Positions 53,901-64,000 of a stretch of 64,000 nt of DNA are shown in pieces. Source of the stretch: Streptomyces sp. 71268 (GTDB lineage Bacteria; Actinomycetota; Actinomycetes; Streptomycetales; Streptomycetaceae). Position numbers and translations under genes: made by a program. Each line of letters begins with the position of its first letter. The stretch's first letter is position 1. The stretch spans positions 7,570,501 through 7,634,500 of the forward strand of contig NZ_CP114200.1 of the NCBI RefSeq assembly GCF_029392895.1, in the 5' to 3' direction. The notes below the pieces were generated by a model. It made no database searches. It saw only the letters and a program-made list of their open reading frames with translations, and had not been told where the DNA came from.

Positions 53901-54514
53901 GTGTCCAGCGTCACCGCCGGCCCTTCCAGGCCGAACACGTAGGCGATCCGGCCCGAGGCGACGCTGCCCGCGTTGCCGCTGCCGAGGAACCCGGCGACGG
54001 GCTCGTCCACCTCGTCGCCCAACCGCGCGGCGTAGTCGTGGTACATCAGCCCGGCGAAGACGCCCACCCGGGAGCCGCGCAGCGTCGCCGGGACGATGCC
54101 CGCCCGCTCGAACGCCTCCCACGCCGTCTCCAGGAGCAGCCGCTGCTGCGGGTCCATCGCCAGCGCCTCGCGCGGGCTGATGTCGAAGAACGCCGGGTCG
54201 AAGCCGGTCGCGCCCTCCAGGAAGCCGCCCTCGCACACGTACGAGGTGCCGGGGCGCGTCCCGTCCGGATCGTAGAAGTCCTCCAGGTGCCAGCCACGCT
54301 CCGTGGGCGGTACGCCGATGGCGTCCCGACCCGTGGACACCAGTCGCCACAGTTCTTCCGGGGTGTCGACGCCGCCGGGGAACCGGCAACTCATCCCGAT
54401 GATGGCGAGCGGTTCGCGGTCGGCTTCCTCCAACTCGGCCACCCGACGCCGCGACTCGGTGAGTTCGGCCGTGGCCCAGCGCAGATGCTCGCGAAACTTG
54501 TCTTCCTGTGACAC
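47978..54514 (-). CDS. pieA4: Type I PKS, single module KS-AT(methylmalonyl)-DH-ER-KR-ACP (PieA4-like)
   Basis: The 2178-residue protein has a docking helix, KS (Cys207), AT (Ser659 in GHSQGE; YASHS marks methylmalonyl), DH (His967, [10 protein letters not shown] canonical) and ER ([18 protein letters not shown] loop [11 protein letters not shown] near 1550). KR follows ([17 protein letters not shown] then Tyr1881; LHD marks B-type), then ACP (Ser2054, GVDSL). It adds a propionate and fully reduces the beta-carbon. This fits C3-methyl/C2 of piericidin with the CH2 at C4. The AT and KR halves share long near-identical stretches with other modules. GTG 54514 follows AGGAGCGCAAA, 13 bases after the preceding stop. 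Confidence 0.92.
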   Translation of the reverse strand: MSQEDKFREHLRWATAELTESRRRVAELEEADREPLAIIGMSCRFPGGVDTPEELWRLVSTGRDAIGVPPTERGWHLEDFYDPDGTRPGTSYVCEGGFLEGATGFDPAFFDISPREALAMDPQQRLLLETAWEAFERAGIVPATLRGSRVGVFAGLMYHDYAARLGDEVDEPVAGFLGSGNAGSVASGRIAYVFGLEGPAVTLDTACSSSLVALHLAAQAVRRGDCAMALAGGVTVMATPTTFVEFSRQGGLARDGRCKSFAASADGTAWGEGAGMLLIERLSEARRAGHPVLAVLRGSSVNQDGASSGLSAPNGPAQQRVIQQALDAAGLSPDLVDAVEAHGTGTTLGDPIEAQALLATYGQNRPDDRPLWLGSLKSNIGHTQAAAGVGGVIKMVQAMRHGVLPPTLHVDEPTPHVDWASGAVRLLTERQQWPETGRPRRAAVSSFGISGTNAHVILEQAPVSATTPEPRPEPREAAPAVAQAVAWPLSARSAKALRAAASRLRAAVDAHPEWTTAAVARSLTTERSMFEHRAVVIGTDRAELLTGLEALADGQEHPSVVTGQGNHSRPVFVFPGQGSQWTGMATDLLNTSEVFRQSIAECEDALAPYVDWSLTDVLTNGQPIERVDVVQPALFAVMVSLARVWQSLGVQPTAVIGHSQGEIPAAVIAGALTLEDGARITALRSQAIHTTLTGGGAMASLTLTPEATQQLPGAWGQELHIAAHNGPHTTVIAGNTTAVEDLLTHCEQHDIHARRINVDYASHSPHVETIREQLLTQLADIKPTTSNIPFYSTTTGEALDTTQLTAQYWYTNLRQPVLLTHATTTALTNGHTTYIEISPHPILTTPLHDITDEHDQPVTITATLRRDHGTWTQLLTHAAHLHTHNTPINWTTLIPTTAPQLDLPTYPFQRQHYWLTAPEAVGDVRSAGLDAAGHPLLGGVLPLAGEGGDAVLVGRVSVRSHPWLADHVVWGTVLVPGAALVELAVRAGDQVGCDVLEELTLATPLVVPDGEAVRLQLTVGAPEEGSGRRPVTIHSRPDAAGADSAWSCHATGFVGTGARQPDWDLAEWPPVGAQPVELDGFYPRLVANGLGYGPAFQGLRALWRRGDTWFAEVRLPDDQSADGFGLHPALLDAALHGAVDPDAPMRLPFSWTGVRLYASGATALRVRLTDDGQGGLTLALADGGGAPVAEIDSLVGRVVTEEQVRAAGTGDLNTALWVDWLEMPPPGGASGSGVPWALVGPDDLALGGPAVGSPLATYPDLTALADSGAVPDTVVVTCAGAEPAEEGVPDAVREAVDRVLGLAQAWLADARFAGRLVVVTRGAVVAGDGEAVRDLVHAPVWGLLRSAQTENPDRFVLADLDEHEASRAAFAGALASGEPQFALRAGRLLVPRLVRDEPGQALEPPAGGGPWRLDTRGKGTLENLALVPYPEAAAPLAPGQVRMAVRAAGVNFRDVLLGLGMVDQDVMGGEAAGVVLEVGSDVTDLAPGDRVMGMVPGSFGPVAVVDRRLLVPLPAHWTYTEGASVPIAFLTAYYGLVELAGLREGESVLIHAATGGVGLAALQLARHLGAEVFTTASPAKWPTLRALGVPAERIASSRSLDFEEHTRAASNGVDVVLNSLANAYVDASLRLLKEGGRFVEMGKTDIRDAARVAVDHPGRSYLWFDLIDAGYERIGRMMGALMPLFATGTLRPLPTATWDVRRGLEAFRFMSQARHIGKVVLTMPPAPAATRDGTVVITGGTGVLGSLVARHLVTHHGIRHLLLLSRRGPHAPDATQLHHQLTQLGATTTITTCDTSNREQLATALATIPPQHPLTGIIHTAGTLHDALLTNLTPQHTHTTLQPKAHTAWHLHQLTQHTPLDFFVLFSSSAAVLGGPGQGNYAAANAFLDALAQHRRDRGLPGVSVAWGLWERESGMTGHLGAADQSRLRRAGTTPLSDAVGLALFEAALDADRAAVVAMGFDPAAARVALGAQRVPPLLRRLVAAPARRVAAAGPDPAAGGARALVDRLASVPEAERGRLLLGLVREQTALVLSYASSGEVGADQAFKQLGVDSLTAVELRNRLSAATGLRLPATLVFDHPTPAALAGRLRAELADALGGPATGAEVGEVDDAEIRRLLATVAPDRLRAAGLLGALLELAEPAPRVDGAAGADPGDLESIDAMDADDLIGLAFGSTDL
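48921..49300. repeat. KR-coding segment nearly identical to 60881-61260
   Basis: The two segments (offset 11,960 bases) encode the KR core [16 protein letters not shown] to [10 protein letters not shown] and differ at only a few positions. On the plus strand they are a run of G and T (GGTGGTG-like), so the coding strand uses ACC, CAC and CAA codons far more than the flanking KR sequence. This looks like recent conversion between the two modules. Confidence 0.85.
51780..52800. repeat. AT-coding segment repeated in three methylmalonyl modules
   Basis: Close copies occur at about 39360-40380, 51780-52800 and 62825-63850. They cover the post-AT linker ([10 protein letters not shown]), the YASHS region and the [10 protein letters not shown] region. 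Identity is very high at the DNA level, with only scattered changes. The 3' part of each has a Thr/His-rich, G/T-rich-on-plus composition. The homology extends on into the flanking KS in at least two copies. Confidence 0.85.
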
Positions 54515-54527
54515 TTTGCGCCTGCTC

Positions 54528-57500
54528 CTAAAGCCGGTTCGGGTTCGAGTTCGAGTTCGGGTTCGGGGGAGTGCCGCGCTCCGGGCCGCGCAACTGGTCG
54601 AGCGCGGCGAAGAGTTCGTCGTCGCTCGCCACCGCGAGGTCGGACTTGTCCGGGGCGTCCTGTGGCTCGTCCGCCCAGCGGGACAGCAGGTCGCGCAGCC
54701 GGTGGGCGATCGAACCCCGCGCCTGGTCGTCGGCGGCGAAGGGAGTGAGGAATGCCTCCAGACGGTCCAACTCGGCCAGTGCCGGAGCCACCTCGGTGCC
54801 CTGCCGCCCGCTCAGCTCGGCGCAGAGGTGGCCGGCCAGCGCGGTGGCGTTGGGATAGTCGAAGATCAACGTGCTGGGCAGCTCGACCCCGATCTCCTCG
54901 TGCAGCGCGGCCTGGAGATCGAGGCTGGCGAGGGAGTCGAAGCCCAGGTCCACGAAGCCGAGGTCCGGGTCGATGCCGTCCTCCGGTGCCTCGCCGAGCG
55001 CCACCGCGGCCTGGGTCAGCACCAGTTCGGTGAGCACCCGCAGCCGCTCCGGCTCCGGCATGGCCCGTAGCCGCTGCTCGGCCGGGTGCGCACCGCCGCC
55101 GGTCGGGGACGCTGGCGCTGCCGTAACCGGTGCGGGCGTTGGTGTCGTGGGAGGCGCGGCAGTCTCGGGGGTGGACTGGTCGACGGTCGGGGGAGTGGCG
55201 AATGGGGTGACCAGTCCGATCAGGAGCGGAGCGACGTTGCCGCGTTGAGCGCGGTCCCGTAGCCGGTCGGGGTCAAGTCGCAGCGGAACAAGCACCGGCT
55301 CTCCGGCCATCCCGCGTGCCGCGTCGAAGAGGTCGAGCGCGTCCGGTGTCGCCAGGGGCCGCACCCCGTCCCGGCCCATGCGCTCCCGTTCGCGGTCGGT
55401 CAACGCGCCGGTCAGCGCGCTGCGTTCGGCCCACGGGCCCCAGGCGAGCGACAGGGCGGGCAGGCCCAGGGTGTGACGGTGTCGGGCCAGGGCGTCCAGG
55501 CAGGCGTTGGCCGAGGCGTAACCCGCCTGGCCCGCGGGGCCGAAGGCGCCGGACGCGGAGGAGAAGACGACGAACTCCCGTAGGCCCAGGTCGGCTGTCA
55601 GCTCGTGCAGGTGCCAGGCGGCGTCCACCTTGGGCCGGAGCACCGCCGCGAGCCGCTCCGGCGTCAGCGTCGCCACCAGACCGTCGTCGACGACTCCGGC
55701 CGCGTGCACCACGCCCGTCAGCGGTCGCCCGTCGGGTACCGAGCGCACCACGGCGGCCAGCGCCCGCCGGTCGGTCACGTCACACGCGGCGAACGCGACC
55801 TCCGTGCCCAACCCGCCGATCTCAGCGGCAAGTTCGCGCGCTCCTGGCGCTCGCTCGCCGCTGCGGCTGACCAGCAGCAGCCGCCGCGCGCCCTGTTCCG
55901 CCAGCCGTCGGGCGACCAACCCGCCAAGCGTGCCGGTGCCACCCGTGACCAGGACCGTGCCGTGCCCGGAGCCCGATGGATGGCCCGCCTCGGCACCCGC
56001 CACCGGAGTCACCGGTGTCAGCCGGGCCACCAGCGGTCGGCCGTCGCGCAGGGTCACCTCCGGCTCGGTGTCCAGCAGCGCGAGCGCGGGTGCCAGTGCG
56101 GTGGCGGTCGCGTCGGCCAGGTTCAGCAGGCCGAACCGGCGCGGGTGCTCCGATCGGGCGCTGCGCAGCAGCCCCCGCACGGCCGCGCCCACCAGCCGGC
56201 GGCCCGGCTCCCCGGCCCCGGTGGGCTCCGTGACGACGGCGACCAGCCGCGCGTCGGCGAGCCGGGGTTCGGCCAACCAGGCCCGTACCAGGCCCAGCAG
56301 CTCACCGGTCGCGGTGCGCACCGCTTCCGGCGGCGTCGCGGACGTACCTCCCGGCACGGGCACCGGCCACAGGACGGCCCCGGGCGGTGGCGCGCCCGTG
56401 GCCACCGCCGCGACCAGCGTCGCGAGGTCGGGGTAGGACGCGTCGACGGCCAGCGGCAGCGCGTCCGCGCCGCCGAGCACCGCCAGCGGGCCGGGCCCGC
56501 GATCGGTGCGGTCGGCCGGCACCCAGTGCGTGCGCGACAGCGAACCCGACGCGGCGGGCACCGGCACCCGAAACGGTCGGGACTCAAGGCGTGTGACGGA
56601 CAGGACCGGTGCCCCGGCGGCGTCGGTGGCCGTCACCCGCACGGCGTGCGGGCCCTCGGGCGTGATCGACACGCGCAGGGTCTCCGCCCCGGTGGCGGCC
56701 ACCGTCACACCGTGCCAGGCGTACGGGACGAGCAACTCCGATGCGCCCTCCGGCGACGCGGCGACCACGGCCCGCAGCGCGGCGTCCAGCAGCGCCGGGT
56801 GCACCCCGAACTGCCCGGCCTGAGCCTGGAGGGCGGCCGGCGAGGACGCCTCGGCGAACACCTCGTCACCCCGCCGCCACACGGCCCGCAAACCGTCGAA
56901 CGCCGGGCCGGCACCGATGCCCAGCCGCGCCGAGCGCTCCGCGAAGCCGTCAAGCGCCACCGGCTCGGCCCCGCGCGGTGGCCAGTGTGCCGGCTCGGCC
57001 GCAGCGTCGACGCCATCGGAGACGGGGGCCAACGTGCCCATGGCGTGCCTGGTCCACTGGCCGTGTGGCTCGGCCGCCGGGCGGGCGGACAGCTCGAACC
57101 CGCGGCGACCCGTGGCGTCCGGAGCGCTCACCCACAGGCGCAGGGCGCTGCCCTCGTCGGGGCCGGCGTCCGGACCGGGCAGCTCCAGCGGGGCGGTCAG
57201 CGTCAGCTCCGCGACGTGCCCACACCCGGCCCGCGCACCCGCCCAGCACGCCAGCTCGACCACCGCCGTACCGGGCAACAGCACCCGGCCCAGGACGCGG
57301 TGGTCGGCGAGCCACGGATGGGAGCGCGCGGACAGCCGCCCGGTATGCAACCACCCGCCGCCGTCGGGCAGCTCCACCGTGGCGTCGAGCAGCGGATGGC
57401 CGGCCGGGGCCAGCCCGGCCGCCGCCACGTCGGCCACCTTCGGACCGTCGTCCAGCCAGTAGCGGCGGCGGCGGAAGGCGTAGGTGGGCAGCTCCACCGT

Positions 57501-59879
57501 CGGCGCCCCAACCGGGAACGCCGCCGACCAGTCCACCGTCAGGTGGCGGGCGTGCAATTCGGCCAGCGCGGCGGGCAGCCCGTCGGCGCCACTGACGCCC
57601 CCGGCCGGCGAGGCGATCACGTGGACCTCGTGCCCGGCCACGGCGGCGACCGACGCGATGTCCGGGGCGGCCGTGGCGCCCTCGCCCACCTCCACGAACA
57701 GCGTCTGGCCGCGCCCGAGCACCTCCCGGACGGCGGCGGCCGGGCCGTCGGGCGCCGCGTGGAACGGCACGCGCGCCCCGGCCGGAGCGACCGGCGCCAC
57801 GACCGTCGAGGTCACCGCGCGGGCCCCCTCCTTCAGCGACAGCGCACCCGCCACACACGCCCCGGCGACCGTGGCGGCCCCCACCCCGATCACCGCGGCG
57901 GGCCGTACGCCGTACTCCTCCCACAGCCCGGCCAGCGCGACCACGACCGCCCACCGCGCCGCCCGGTCGGCGGCCACGCCATCCGCCGTGGGCACGGGCC
58001 GGCCAGGGCCCGCGTCGGCCGTGGGTCGGGCGCGGCGCAGGACATCCCGTACCGACCAGTCAGCGAAGCCACTCAGCGCCTCGTCGCACTCGGCGAGGCG
58101 ACGGGCGAACGCGGGCGAGGCGTCAGCCAGCCGGTCCGCCCAGTCCAGCCGCTCCGGCGGGGTTAGCACGAACACGGCGCGCGCGTCGGTACGCACACAC
58201 CCACGCGTCACGCCCGGCGCGTCCCGGTCCGCCGCGAGCGCCCGTACCCCCGCCAGCAGCGCGTCACGGTCGGTGCCCCACACCACGGCCCGGTGGTCGA
58301 AGACCGAACGGGTACGGGCCAACGCCGCGCCCACCTCGACGGTGGACAGCTCGGGGTGCTCCGCCACGTACGCGGCCAGCCGGTCGGCCTGGGCCCGCAG
58401 CGCCTCGGCGCCACGCCCGGAGACCACCCACGGCACGCCGCCCGGCAGCGGCGCGAGCGGGTCCCTGGCATCGGCACCGGCGTCCTCCCGGGGCGGCTCC
58501 GGGGATTGCTCCAGGACCACGTGCGCGTTGGTGCCGCTGACCCCGAACGAGGAGACCCCCGCGCGGCGCGGGCGACCCATCTCCGGCCATGTCCGCCGCT
58601 CGGTCAGCAGCCGCACGGCACCGGCGGACCAGTCCACATGCGGGTTCGGCGCGTCGACGTGCAGCGTGCGGGGCAGGACGCCGTGCCGCAGCGCGAGCAC
58701 CATCTTGATCAGCCCGGCGACCCCGGCGGCGGCCTGCGCGTGGCCGATGTTGGACTTCACCGAACCCAGCCACAGCGGCCGGTCGGCCGGTCGGTCCTGG
58801 CCGTAGGTGGCAAGCAGGGCCTGGGCCTCGATCGGGTCGCCGAGCGTGGTGCCCGTGCCGTGCGCCTCGACGGCGTCCACGTCCGACGCGGCCAGGCCGG
58901 CCCCCGCCAGCGCCTGCCGGATCACCCGCTGCTGCGCCGGCCCGCTCGGCGCGGTGAGCCCGCTGCTCGCGCCGTCCTGGTTGACGGCGCTGCCCCGGAC
59001 CACCGCCAGGACACGACGCCCGGCACGTCGCGCGTCCGACAGCCGCTCAAGCAGGAGCATGCCCACCCCCTCGCCCAGAGCGGTGCCGTCGGCCCCGGCC
59101 GCGAACGCCTTGCAACGCGCGTCGCCCGCCAGCCCCCGCTGCCGGCTGAACTCGACCAGCGCCATCGGCGAGGCCATCACCGTCACCCCACCCGCCAGGG
59201 CCAGCGCGCAGTCACCCGCACGCAGCGCACGCGCCGCCTGGTGCACGGCGACCAGCGACGACGAACAGGCCGTGTCGAGGCTGATCGCCGGCCCCCGCAG
59301 ACCCAGCGCGTACGCCACCCGGCCGGAGGCCACGCTGCCCGTACTGCCGTTGCCGAGATAGCCCTCGAACTCGCCCGGCGGCTGCCGCAGCCGGGCCGCG
59401 TAGTCCTGGTAGATGACACCGGCGAACACCCCGGTATCGGAGCCACGCAACGACACCGGGTCGATGCCGGCCCGCTCGACCGCCTCCCAGCACGTCTCCA
59501 GGAGCAGCCGCTGCTGCGGATCGGTGGCCAGCGCCTCACGGGCGCTCATCCCGAAGAACGCCGGGTCGAAGGCGGCGGCGTCGTGGAGGAAGCCACCCTC
59601 GCGTACGGAGACGCTGCCGCGCCGGGCCGGGTCCGGGTCGTACAGGTCCGGGTCCCAGCCTCGGTCGGTCGGGAACGGGGAGATGACGTCCTGCCCCTCC
59701 GTGACCACCCGCCACAGCCCCTCGGGTGACGTCACCCCGCCGGGGAAGCGGCAGGCCATCCCCACGATCGCGATCGGCTCGGCGCCGGCCTCCTCGACCT
59801 CCCGCAGCCGCTGCCGGGTCCGGCGCAGGTCCGAGGTCAGCCGTTTGAGGGTGTCGAGAACCTTCTCGTCGCTCGTCAT
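54528..59879 (-). CDS. pieA3: Type I PKS, single module KS-degenerate AT-DH-KR-ACP (PieA3-like)
   Basis: The 1783-residue protein has a docking helix ([20 protein letters not shown]), KS (Cys205), a degenerate AT, DH (His860, [10 protein letters not shown] canonical), KR ([14 protein letters not shown]; Tyr1454; VVDDG marks B-type) and ACP (Ser1649, GFDSL). The AT region is shortened and lacks GQGSQ. It reads GVGAATVAG where GHSxGExAA is expected (Gly667 in place of the serine) and has no HAFHS/YASHS block. The module therefore cannot charge itself. In piericidin it would add acetate and make the C5=C6 alkene, so malonyl must come from another AT. ATG 59879 (MTSDEKVLD) has GGGGGAG upstream. 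The frame before it belongs to the intergenic region. Confidence 0.9.
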   Translation of the reverse strand: MTSDEKVLDTLKRLTSDLRRTRQRLREVEEAGAEPIAIVGMACRFPGGVTSPEGLWRVVTEGQDVISPFPTDRGWDPDLYDPDPARRGSVSVREGGFLHDAAAFDPAFFGMSAREALATDPQQRLLLETCWEAVERAGIDPVSLRGSDTGVFAGVIYQDYAARLRQPPGEFEGYLGNGSTGSVASGRVAYALGLRGPAISLDTACSSSLVAVHQAARALRAGDCALALAGGVTVMASPMALVEFSRQRGLAGDARCKAFAAGADGTALGEGVGMLLLERLSDARRAGRRVLAVVRGSAVNQDGASSGLTAPSGPAQQRVIRQALAGAGLAASDVDAVEAHGTGTTLGDPIEAQALLATYGQDRPADRPLWLGSVKSNIGHAQAAAGVAGLIKMVLALRHGVLPRTLHVDAPNPHVDWSAGAVRLLTERRTWPEMGRPRRAGVSSFGVSGTNAHVVLEQSPEPPREDAGADARDPLAPLPGGVPWVVSGRGAEALRAQADRLAAYVAEHPELSTVEVGAALARTRSVFDHRAVVWGTDRDALLAGVRALAADRDAPGVTRGCVRTDARAVFVLTPPERLDWADRLADASPAFARRLAECDEALSGFADWSVRDVLRRARPTADAGPGRPVPTADGVAADRAARWAVVVALAGLWEEYGVRPAAVIGVGAATVAGACVAGALSLKEGARAVTSTVVAPVAPAGARVPFHAAPDGPAAAVREVLGRGQTLFVEVGEGATAAPDIASVAAVAGHEVHVIASPAGGVSGADGLPAALAELHARHLTVDWSAAFPVGAPTVELPTYAFRRRRYWLDDGPKVADVAAAGLAPAGHPLLDATVELPDGGGWLHTGRLSARSHPWLADHRVLGRVLLPGTAVVELACWAGARAGCGHVAELTLTAPLELPGPDAGPDEGSALRLWVSAPDATGRRGFELSARPAAEPHGQWTRHAMGTLAPVSDGVDAAAEPAHWPPRGAEPVALDGFAERSARLGIGAGPAFDGLRAVWRRGDEVFAEASSPAALQAQAGQFGVHPALLDAALRAVVAASPEGASELLVPYAWHGVTVAATGAETLRVSITPEGPHAVRVTATDAAGAPVLSVTRLESRPFRVPVPAASGSLSRTHWVPADRTDRGPGPLAVLGGADALPLAVDASYPDLATLVAAVATGAPPPGAVLWPVPVPGGTSATPPEAVRTATGELLGLVRAWLAEPRLADARLVAVVTEPTGAGEPGRRLVGAAVRGLLRSARSEHPRRFGLLNLADATATALAPALALLDTEPEVTLRDGRPLVARLTPVTPVAGAEAGHPSGSGHGTVLVTGGTGTLGGLVARRLAEQGARRLLLVSRSGERAPGARELAAEIGGLGTEVAFAACDVTDRRALAAVVRSVPDGRPLTGVVHAAGVVDDGLVATLTPERLAAVLRPKVDAAWHLHELTADLGLREFVVFSSASGAFGPAGQAGYASANACLDALARHRHTLGLPALSLAWGPWAERSALTGALTDRERERMGRDGVRPLATPDALDLFDAARGMAGEPVLVPLRLDPDRLRDRAQRGNVAPLLIGLVTPFATPPTVDQSTPETAAPPTTPTPAPVTAAPASPTGGGAHPAEQRLRAMPEPERLRVLTELVLTQAAVALGEAPEDGIDPDLGFVDLGFDSLASLDLQAALHEEIGVELPSTLIFDYPNATALAGHLCAELSGRQGTEVAPALAELDRLEAFLTPFAADDQARGSIAHRLRDLLSRWADEPQDAPDKSDLAVASDDELFAALDQLRGPERGTPPNPNSNSNPNRL

Positions 59880-59922
59880 GCCGGTGTGTGTCTCCCCCCG
59901 CGAGTGGTCCAGTTCGTTCACG

Positions 59923-62900
59923 TCAGCCGCGCAGTTCGTCGTCGACGATGTCCAGCAGCTCGTCCAGGGACACGTCAGCGAACTCGTCACCCTCGACAGC
60001 GAGCCGCTCCCCTCCGGCCCCGCCTTCGCCGTCGGCCGGGCCCACCACGCCCGCCAACAACGCGCGCAGTCGCGTCACCACCTGCCCGCGTGCCGGGTCG
60101 TCCGCCGCCACCGCTGACAGGTCCGCCGCCACGCCGTCGAGACGGGCCAACAACGCTCGCGCGTCCGGACGTTCACGTTCCCGGAGCAACTCGTCGAGGC
60201 GGCCCGCCACCTCCGCCGGCGTGGGGTGGTCGAAGACCAGGGTGGAAGGCAGCCGCAGGCCGGTGGCCGCGCTCAACCTGTTCCGCAGCTCCACCGCCCG
60301 CAACGAGTCATAGCCGGCGTCGAGGAAGCCACGCTCGTCTTCGATGGCGTCGGCCGTCGCGTAGCCCAGGACCAACGCGGCCTGTGTCCTGACCAACTCC
60401 CGCAACACGTGCGTACGTTCGTCCGCCGGCAGCCCGGAGAGAGCCAGCGTGGCACCGGGTTCCGCCGAGTCTCCCGTGCCGGCCGGCGCGGTCGACGCGC
60501 TGCTCGCGACCGTACGGGACGGCGCGGCGCCGAGCAGGCCCCGCAGCAGCGCGGGACGCGCACCGGGCCTGGCGCGCAGCGCGGCCAGGTCGAGCCGGAC
60601 CGGGAGCACCAGGGGCCGGTCCTGCCCGAGCGCGAGGTCGAACAGCGCCAACCCGTCAGCCGAGGACAACGGCAGCACACCCGCTCGCCGCAGCCGCGCC
60701 AGGCCCTCCTCGCCCAGCCCACCGGTCATCTCACTGACCTCCTCCCACAACCCCCACGCCATCGACACCGCCGGCAGCCCTGCCCCCCTGCGGAAGTCCG
60801 CCAACGCGTCCAGATAGCCGTTGGCCGCCGCGTAGTTGGCCTGGCCCGCGCTGCCGAGCACGCCCCCGGCCGCCGAGAAGAGGATGAAGAAGTCGAGGGG
60901 GGTGTGTTGGGTGAGTTGGTGGAGGTGCCAGGCGGTGTGGGTTTTGGGTTGGAGGGTGGTGTGGGTGTGTTGGGGGGTGAGGTTGGTGAGGAGGGCGTCG
61001 TGGAGTGTTCCGGCGGTGTGGATGATGCCGGTGAGGGGGTGTTGGGGTGGGATGGTGGCGAGTGCGGTGGCGAGTTGTTCTGGGTTGCTGGTGTCGCAGG
61101 TGGTGATGGTGGGGGTGGCGCCGAGTTGGGTGAGTTGGTGGTGGAGTTGGGTGGCGTTGGGTGCGTGGGGTCCGCGGCGGGAGAGGAGGAGGAGGTGGCG
61201 TATGCCGTGGTGGGTGACGAGGTGGCGAGCGACGAGGCTGCCCAGGACTCCGGTACCGCCCGTGATCACCACCGTCCCCTCCGACCGCGACGCCGGGGCA
61301 CCAGCCGTGGCCGGCGGGCGACTCCGCTCCAACCGTGGCACCCACACCCGCCCCGCCCGCACGGCGCACTGCGGCTCGGCCCCGGCGAGCACATCCGCCA
61401 ACACCCGCTGCGAGCCGGCGTCCGCGTCCAGGTCCACCAGCGCGAACCGGTCCGGATGTTCGGCCTGCGCGGACCGCACCATCCCCCACACGGAGGCCGC
61501 CGCCAGGTCCGACACGGACTCCGCCGGCCCACCCTCCGCCGCGGGCGCCACCGCCACGGCCCCCCGCGTCACCAGGACAAGGCGCGCGTCCCCGAACCTC
61601 TCATCGCGCACCCACTCCTGGAACAGGCCGAGCATGCGCACCACCGCGTCGCTGGCCGCGTCGGCCGAATGCCGGTCCGCGTCACGCGACAGCGGCCACG
61701 GGACCACCACGACCGGCGGCACACCAGCGTTACCCTCGTCCACGGCCCGGGCGAGATCCGCCAGCGACGCGTAGGCCTCCACGGCGCACCCGGCCGCCAG
61801 CAGCGCCGGGCCGACCCCGAGCCCGTCCACACCCACCACCGCACAGCGCGCCACCCGACCCGCCCCCGGCGCGTCGGCGGACACCGCGTGCCACGCCACC
61901 TGGAACAGCGAGTCCGCCACCGGCCGGCCCGACACGGCCAACTGCCGCTGGTCGACCGGTCGTACCGCCAGCGCGGCGACCGTGGCCACCGGCGCTCCCC
62001 GCCCATCGGCCACCGCGAGCGACATCGTGTCGGGCCCGGTCGGCGTCAGCCGTACGCGCAGGTCCGTGGCGCCGGTGGCGTGCAGGGTCACCCCACGGAA
62101 GGAGAACGGCAGCACGACCCGCTCCACACCGTCGAGCATCGTCGCGTGCAGGGCCGCGTCCAGCAGTGCGGGATGCAGGTCGAAGCGATCGGCGTCGGCG
62201 TGTTGCGGCTCGGGCAAGCGCACCTCCGCGAACACCTCCGCGCCACGCCGCCAAGCGGCCCGCAGCCCCTGGAACGCGGGCCCGTAGACCAGCCCGCCCT
62301 CCGCCAGCCGTGGATAGATCCCCTCGACCTCCACAGGCACGGCTCCCTCCGGCGGCCAACTCGCCGCTTCCTCCCAGCTCGACGCCGCTTCCGCCTCTGC
62401 GCCCGCATCGGCCTCCGCGTTCGCCGACAACGACCCGGACGCGTGTTGCACCCATGCACCGTCATCTGTGCCTTGTGGTCGGGTGTGGATGGTGAGGGGG
62501 TGTTGTCCGGTGGTGTTGGGGGTGCCGATGTGGATTTGGAGTTGGTGGGGTTGGTGGTGGGTGAGGGTGAGTGGGGTGTGGAGGGTGAGTTCTTCGATGT
62601 GGTGGAGTCCGGTGTGGTGTGCGGTGTGGAGGGCGAGTTCGAGGAGTGCGGTGCCGGGGAGGAGTGGGGTGTTCCAGAGTGCGTGGTCGGTGAGCCAGGG
62701 GTGGGTGTGGGTGGAGATGTGGCCGGTGTAGAGGGTTTCTTGGCTGGTGGCGAGGGTGGTGCGGGTGAGCAGGAAGGAGTGGTCGGCGGTGTGGGCGTTG
62801 GGATGCGTGGTGGAGGGGGTGGTGAGCCAGTAGTGCTGGCGTTGGAAGGGGTAGGTGGGGAGGTCGAGGTGGTGGTGGGTTGGGTTGGGGATGTGGGTGG

Positions 62901-64000
62901 TCCAGTTGATGGGTGTGTTGTGGGTGTGGAGGTGGGCTGCGTGGGTGAGGAGTTGGGTCCAGGTGCCGTGGTCGCGGCGGAGGGTTGCGGCGATGGTGGC
63001 GGGTTGGTTGGTGTGGTCGGCGATGTCGTGGAGTGGGGCGGTGAGGATGGGGTGAGGGCTGATCTCGATGAAGGTGGTGTGTCCGTTGGTCAGGGCGGTG
63101 GTGGTGGCGTGGGTGAGGAGTACGGGTTGGCGGAGGTTGGTGTACCAGTAGTCGGCGGTGAGCTGCGTGGTGTCGAGAGCCTGACCGGTGGTGGTGGAGT
63201 AGAAGGGGATGTCGCTGGCGGTGGGCTTCAAGTCTGTCAGCTGGCTGAGTAGTTGCTCGCGTACGGATTCCACGTGGGGGCTGTGGGAGGCGTAGTCGAC
63301 GTTGATGCGTCGGGCGTGGATGCCGTGTTCGTCGCAGTGTGCGAGGAGGTTGTCCACCGCGATGGCGTCGCCGGCCACGACCGTGGTGTGGGGTCCGTTG
63401 TGCGCGGCGACGTGGAGTTCTCGCCCCCAGGCTCCGGGGAGTTGTTTGGTTGCTTGGGGTGTGAGGGTGAGGGAGGCCATGGTGCCGTGGCCGGTGAGGG
63501 TGGTGTGGATGGCTTGGCTGCGGAGCGCGGTGACGCGGGCGCCGTCCTCAAGGGTCAAGGCGCCCGCGATGACGGCTGCGGGGATCTCGCCTTGTGAGTG
63601 GCCGATGACGGCGGTGGGCTGGACGCCCAACGATTCCCACACCCGGGCCAGGGAGACCATCACGGCGAACAACGCCGGTTGGACGATGTCCACGCGTTCG
63701 ATGGGTTGGCCGTTGGTGAGTACGTCTGTCAACGACCAGTCGACGTACGGCGCGAGGGCGTTCTCGCACTCGGCTATCGACTGTCGGAAGACCTCGGAGG
63801 TGTTCAGGAGGTCGGTGGCCATGCCCGTCCACTGCGAGCCCTGACCGGGGAAGACGAAGACGGGCTTGGTGTGGTTGCTGTTGCCCGTCACCACGCTGGG
63901 GTGTTCGTCACCGTTGGCGAGGGCCTGGAGCGCCTCCCGGAGGTGGTCGCGGTCGTGGGTGAGGAGGACGGCGCGGTGTTCGAGGGTGGCTCGGCCGGTG
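59923..64000 (-). CDS. pieA2: Type I PKS, AT(methylmalonyl)-DH-KR-ACP module, 5' part outside window (PieA2-like)
   Basis: Continuous coding sequence enters from the right edge ([20 protein letters not shown]) and ends at 59923 after a C-terminal docking tail ([19 protein letters not shown]). Domains seen are AT (GHSQGE; YASHS marks methylmalonyl), DH ([10 protein letters not shown], with asparagine at the usual glycine), KR ([14 protein letters not shown]; catalytic Tyr and Asn in [14 protein letters not shown] replaces FSSxAG) and ACP (AGYDSL). It would install propionate and an alkene, matching C7-methyl=C8 in piericidin. The KS and any earlier module lie outside. An internal ATG at 63894 is not the start. 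KR and AT segments are shared with the fully reducing module. Confidence 0.9.
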   Translation of the reverse strand, partial: TGRATLEHRAVLLTHDRDHLREALQALANGDEHPSVVTGNSNHTKPVFVFPGQGSQWTGMATDLLNTSEVFRQSIAECENALAPYVDWSLTDVLTNGQPIERVDIVQPALFAVMVSLARVWESLGVQPTAVIGHSQGEIPAAVIAGALTLEDGARVTALRSQAIHTTLTGHGTMASLTLTPQATKQLPGAWGRELHVAAHNGPHTTVVAGDAIAVDNLLAHCDEHGIHARRINVDYASHSPHVESVREQLLSQLTDLKPTASDIPFYSTTTGQALDTTQLTADYWYTNLRQPVLLTHATTTALTNGHTTFIEISPHPILTAPLHDIADHTNQPATIAATLRRDHGTWTQLLTHAAHLHTHNTPINWTTHIPNPTHHHLDLPTYPFQRQHYWLTTPSTTHPNAHTADHSFLLTRTTLATSQETLYTGHISTHTHPWLTDHALWNTPLLPGTALLELALHTAHHTGLHHIEELTLHTPLTLTHHQPHQLQIHIGTPNTTGQHPLTIHTRPQGTDDGAWVQHASGSLSANAEADAGAEAEAASSWEEAASWPPEGAVPVEVEGIYPRLAEGGLVYGPAFQGLRAAWRRGAEVFAEVRLPEPQHADADRFDLHPALLDAALHATMLDGVERVVLPFSFRGVTLHATGATDLRVRLTPTGPDTMSLAVADGRGAPVATVAALAVRPVDQRQLAVSGRPVADSLFQVAWHAVSADAPGAGRVARCAVVGVDGLGVGPALLAAGCAVEAYASLADLARAVDEGNAGVPPVVVVPWPLSRDADRHSADAASDAVVRMLGLFQEWVRDERFGDARLVLVTRGAVAVAPAAEGGPAESVSDLAAASVWGMVRSAQAEHPDRFALVDLDADAGSQRVLADVLAGAEPQCAVRAGRVWVPRLERSRPPATAGAPASRSEGTVVITGGTGVLGSLVARHLVTHHGIRHLLLLSRRGPHAPNATQLHHQLTQLGATPTITTCDTSNPEQLATALATIPPQHPLTGIIHTAGTLHDALLTNLTPQHTHTTLQPKTHTAWHLHQLTQHTPLDFFILFSAAGGVLGSAGQANYAAANGYLDALADFRRGAGLPAVSMAWGLWEEVSEMTGGLGEEGLARLRRAGVLPLSSADGLALFDLALGQDRPLVLPVRLDLAALRARPGARPALLRGLLGAAPSRTVASSASTAPAGTGDSAEPGATLALSGLPADERTHVLRELVRTQAALVLGYATADAIEDERGFLDAGYDSLRAVELRNRLSAATGLRLPSTLVFDHPTPAEVAGRLDELLRERERPDARALLARLDGVAADLSAVAADDPARGQVVTRLRALLAGVVGPADGEGGAGGERLAVEGDEFADVSLDELLDIVDDELRG
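60881..61260. repeat. KR-coding segment, partner of 48921-49300
   Basis: This is the second copy of the G/T-rich (plus strand) KR core. The identity begins in the codons for PLDFF and ends after the NADPH loop ITGGTGVLG. The catalytic serine region just outside the copy differs between the two modules. Confidence 0.85.

Noticed and set aside
54705..55250. A transport or resistance gene within the PKS cluster
   Set aside because: All frames here are ACP/linker coding or shadows. No transporter or regulator lies within 28.8-64 kb.
59880..59990. N-terminal extension of the degenerate-AT PKS protein
   Set aside because: It overlaps the end of the preceding PKS gene and lacks a ribosome site. 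The docking helix starts at ATG 59879.

Overview
The window is chromosomal DNA from a high-GC actinomycete, almost certainly a Streptomyces. The evidence is GC-rich codon positions throughout, frequent GTG starts, leaderless-type promoters, a SigE-family sigma factor, SpoIIE-type phosphatase signalling and a giant modular type I polyketide synthase (PKS). No rRNA, tRNA, CRISPR array, insertion sequence or plasmid/phage module was seen.

Left part (1-10.1 kb). A tandem-domain universal stress protein is cut by the window edge and has a DosR-like palindrome upstream. It is followed by a translationally coupled minus-strand trio (uracil-DNA-glycosylase-like, amidohydrolase, S41 peptidase), a secreted class C beta-lactamase-type serine hydrolase with a strong terminator, a UvrA-like tandem ABC ATPase, and an AraC-type regulator with a VOC-fold partner.

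Accessory island (10.4-12.6 kb). A near-consensus promoter drives a 51-residue peptide ending in three nonapeptide repeats (consensus AAPKxGCIS). A hairpin follows, then a PaaK/phenylacetate-CoA-ligase-type adenylate-forming enzyme and a small protein with a WH..ILQTREY motif. It looks like a small multi-core ribosomal-peptide (RiPP) or peptide-tagging system that I cannot match to a described class. It is the best candidate here for something new.

Middle part (12.7-28.7 kb). Mostly single genes: an extradiol dioxygenase, a frameshifted membrane-protein gene beside an octamer repeat, a nitrobindin-like protein, a phosphoribosyltransferase, a SigE-family sigma factor with a single-pass membrane partner, a PIG-V-type mannosyltransferase, CbiZ, an isochorismatase-fold protein lacking its cysteine, an iron alcohol dehydrogenase, a TIGR01777 SDR protein, two methyltransferases and a DinB/DUF664 remnant. 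The last block is a light/redox-type signalling set: a CHASE3 histidine kinase coupled to a receiver-PP2C phosphatase, diverging from an HTH gene that reads in frame into a second receiver domain.

Right part (28.8-64.0 kb, all minus strand, running off the right edge). This is a type I PKS cluster with compact tailoring genes. Modules read in biosynthetic order (right to left) as AT(methylmalonyl)-DH-KR; KS-degenerate AT-DH-KR; KS-AT(methylmalonyl)-DH-ER-KR; KS-AT(malonyl)-DH-KR; KS-AT(methylmalonyl)-ACP; KS-AT(malonyl)-ACP-TE. They are followed by a methyltransferase, an SRPBCC protein, an asparagine-synthase-type amidotransferase, a UbiG-type O-methyltransferase and a flavin hydroxylase. 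Extender choice and reduction level module by module, plus the tailoring set, fit the second two-thirds of the piericidin A chain and its 4-pyridinol ring. I call it a piericidin-type locus. The gene names pieA2-A6, B1, C, D, B2 and E are my mapping by content and order. Loading and early modules lie outside the window. Odd features are a catalytically dead acyltransferase in the fourth module, an ACP with DSL changed to VSL, a KR without its serine, two variant DH motifs, and long near-identical inter-module segments.
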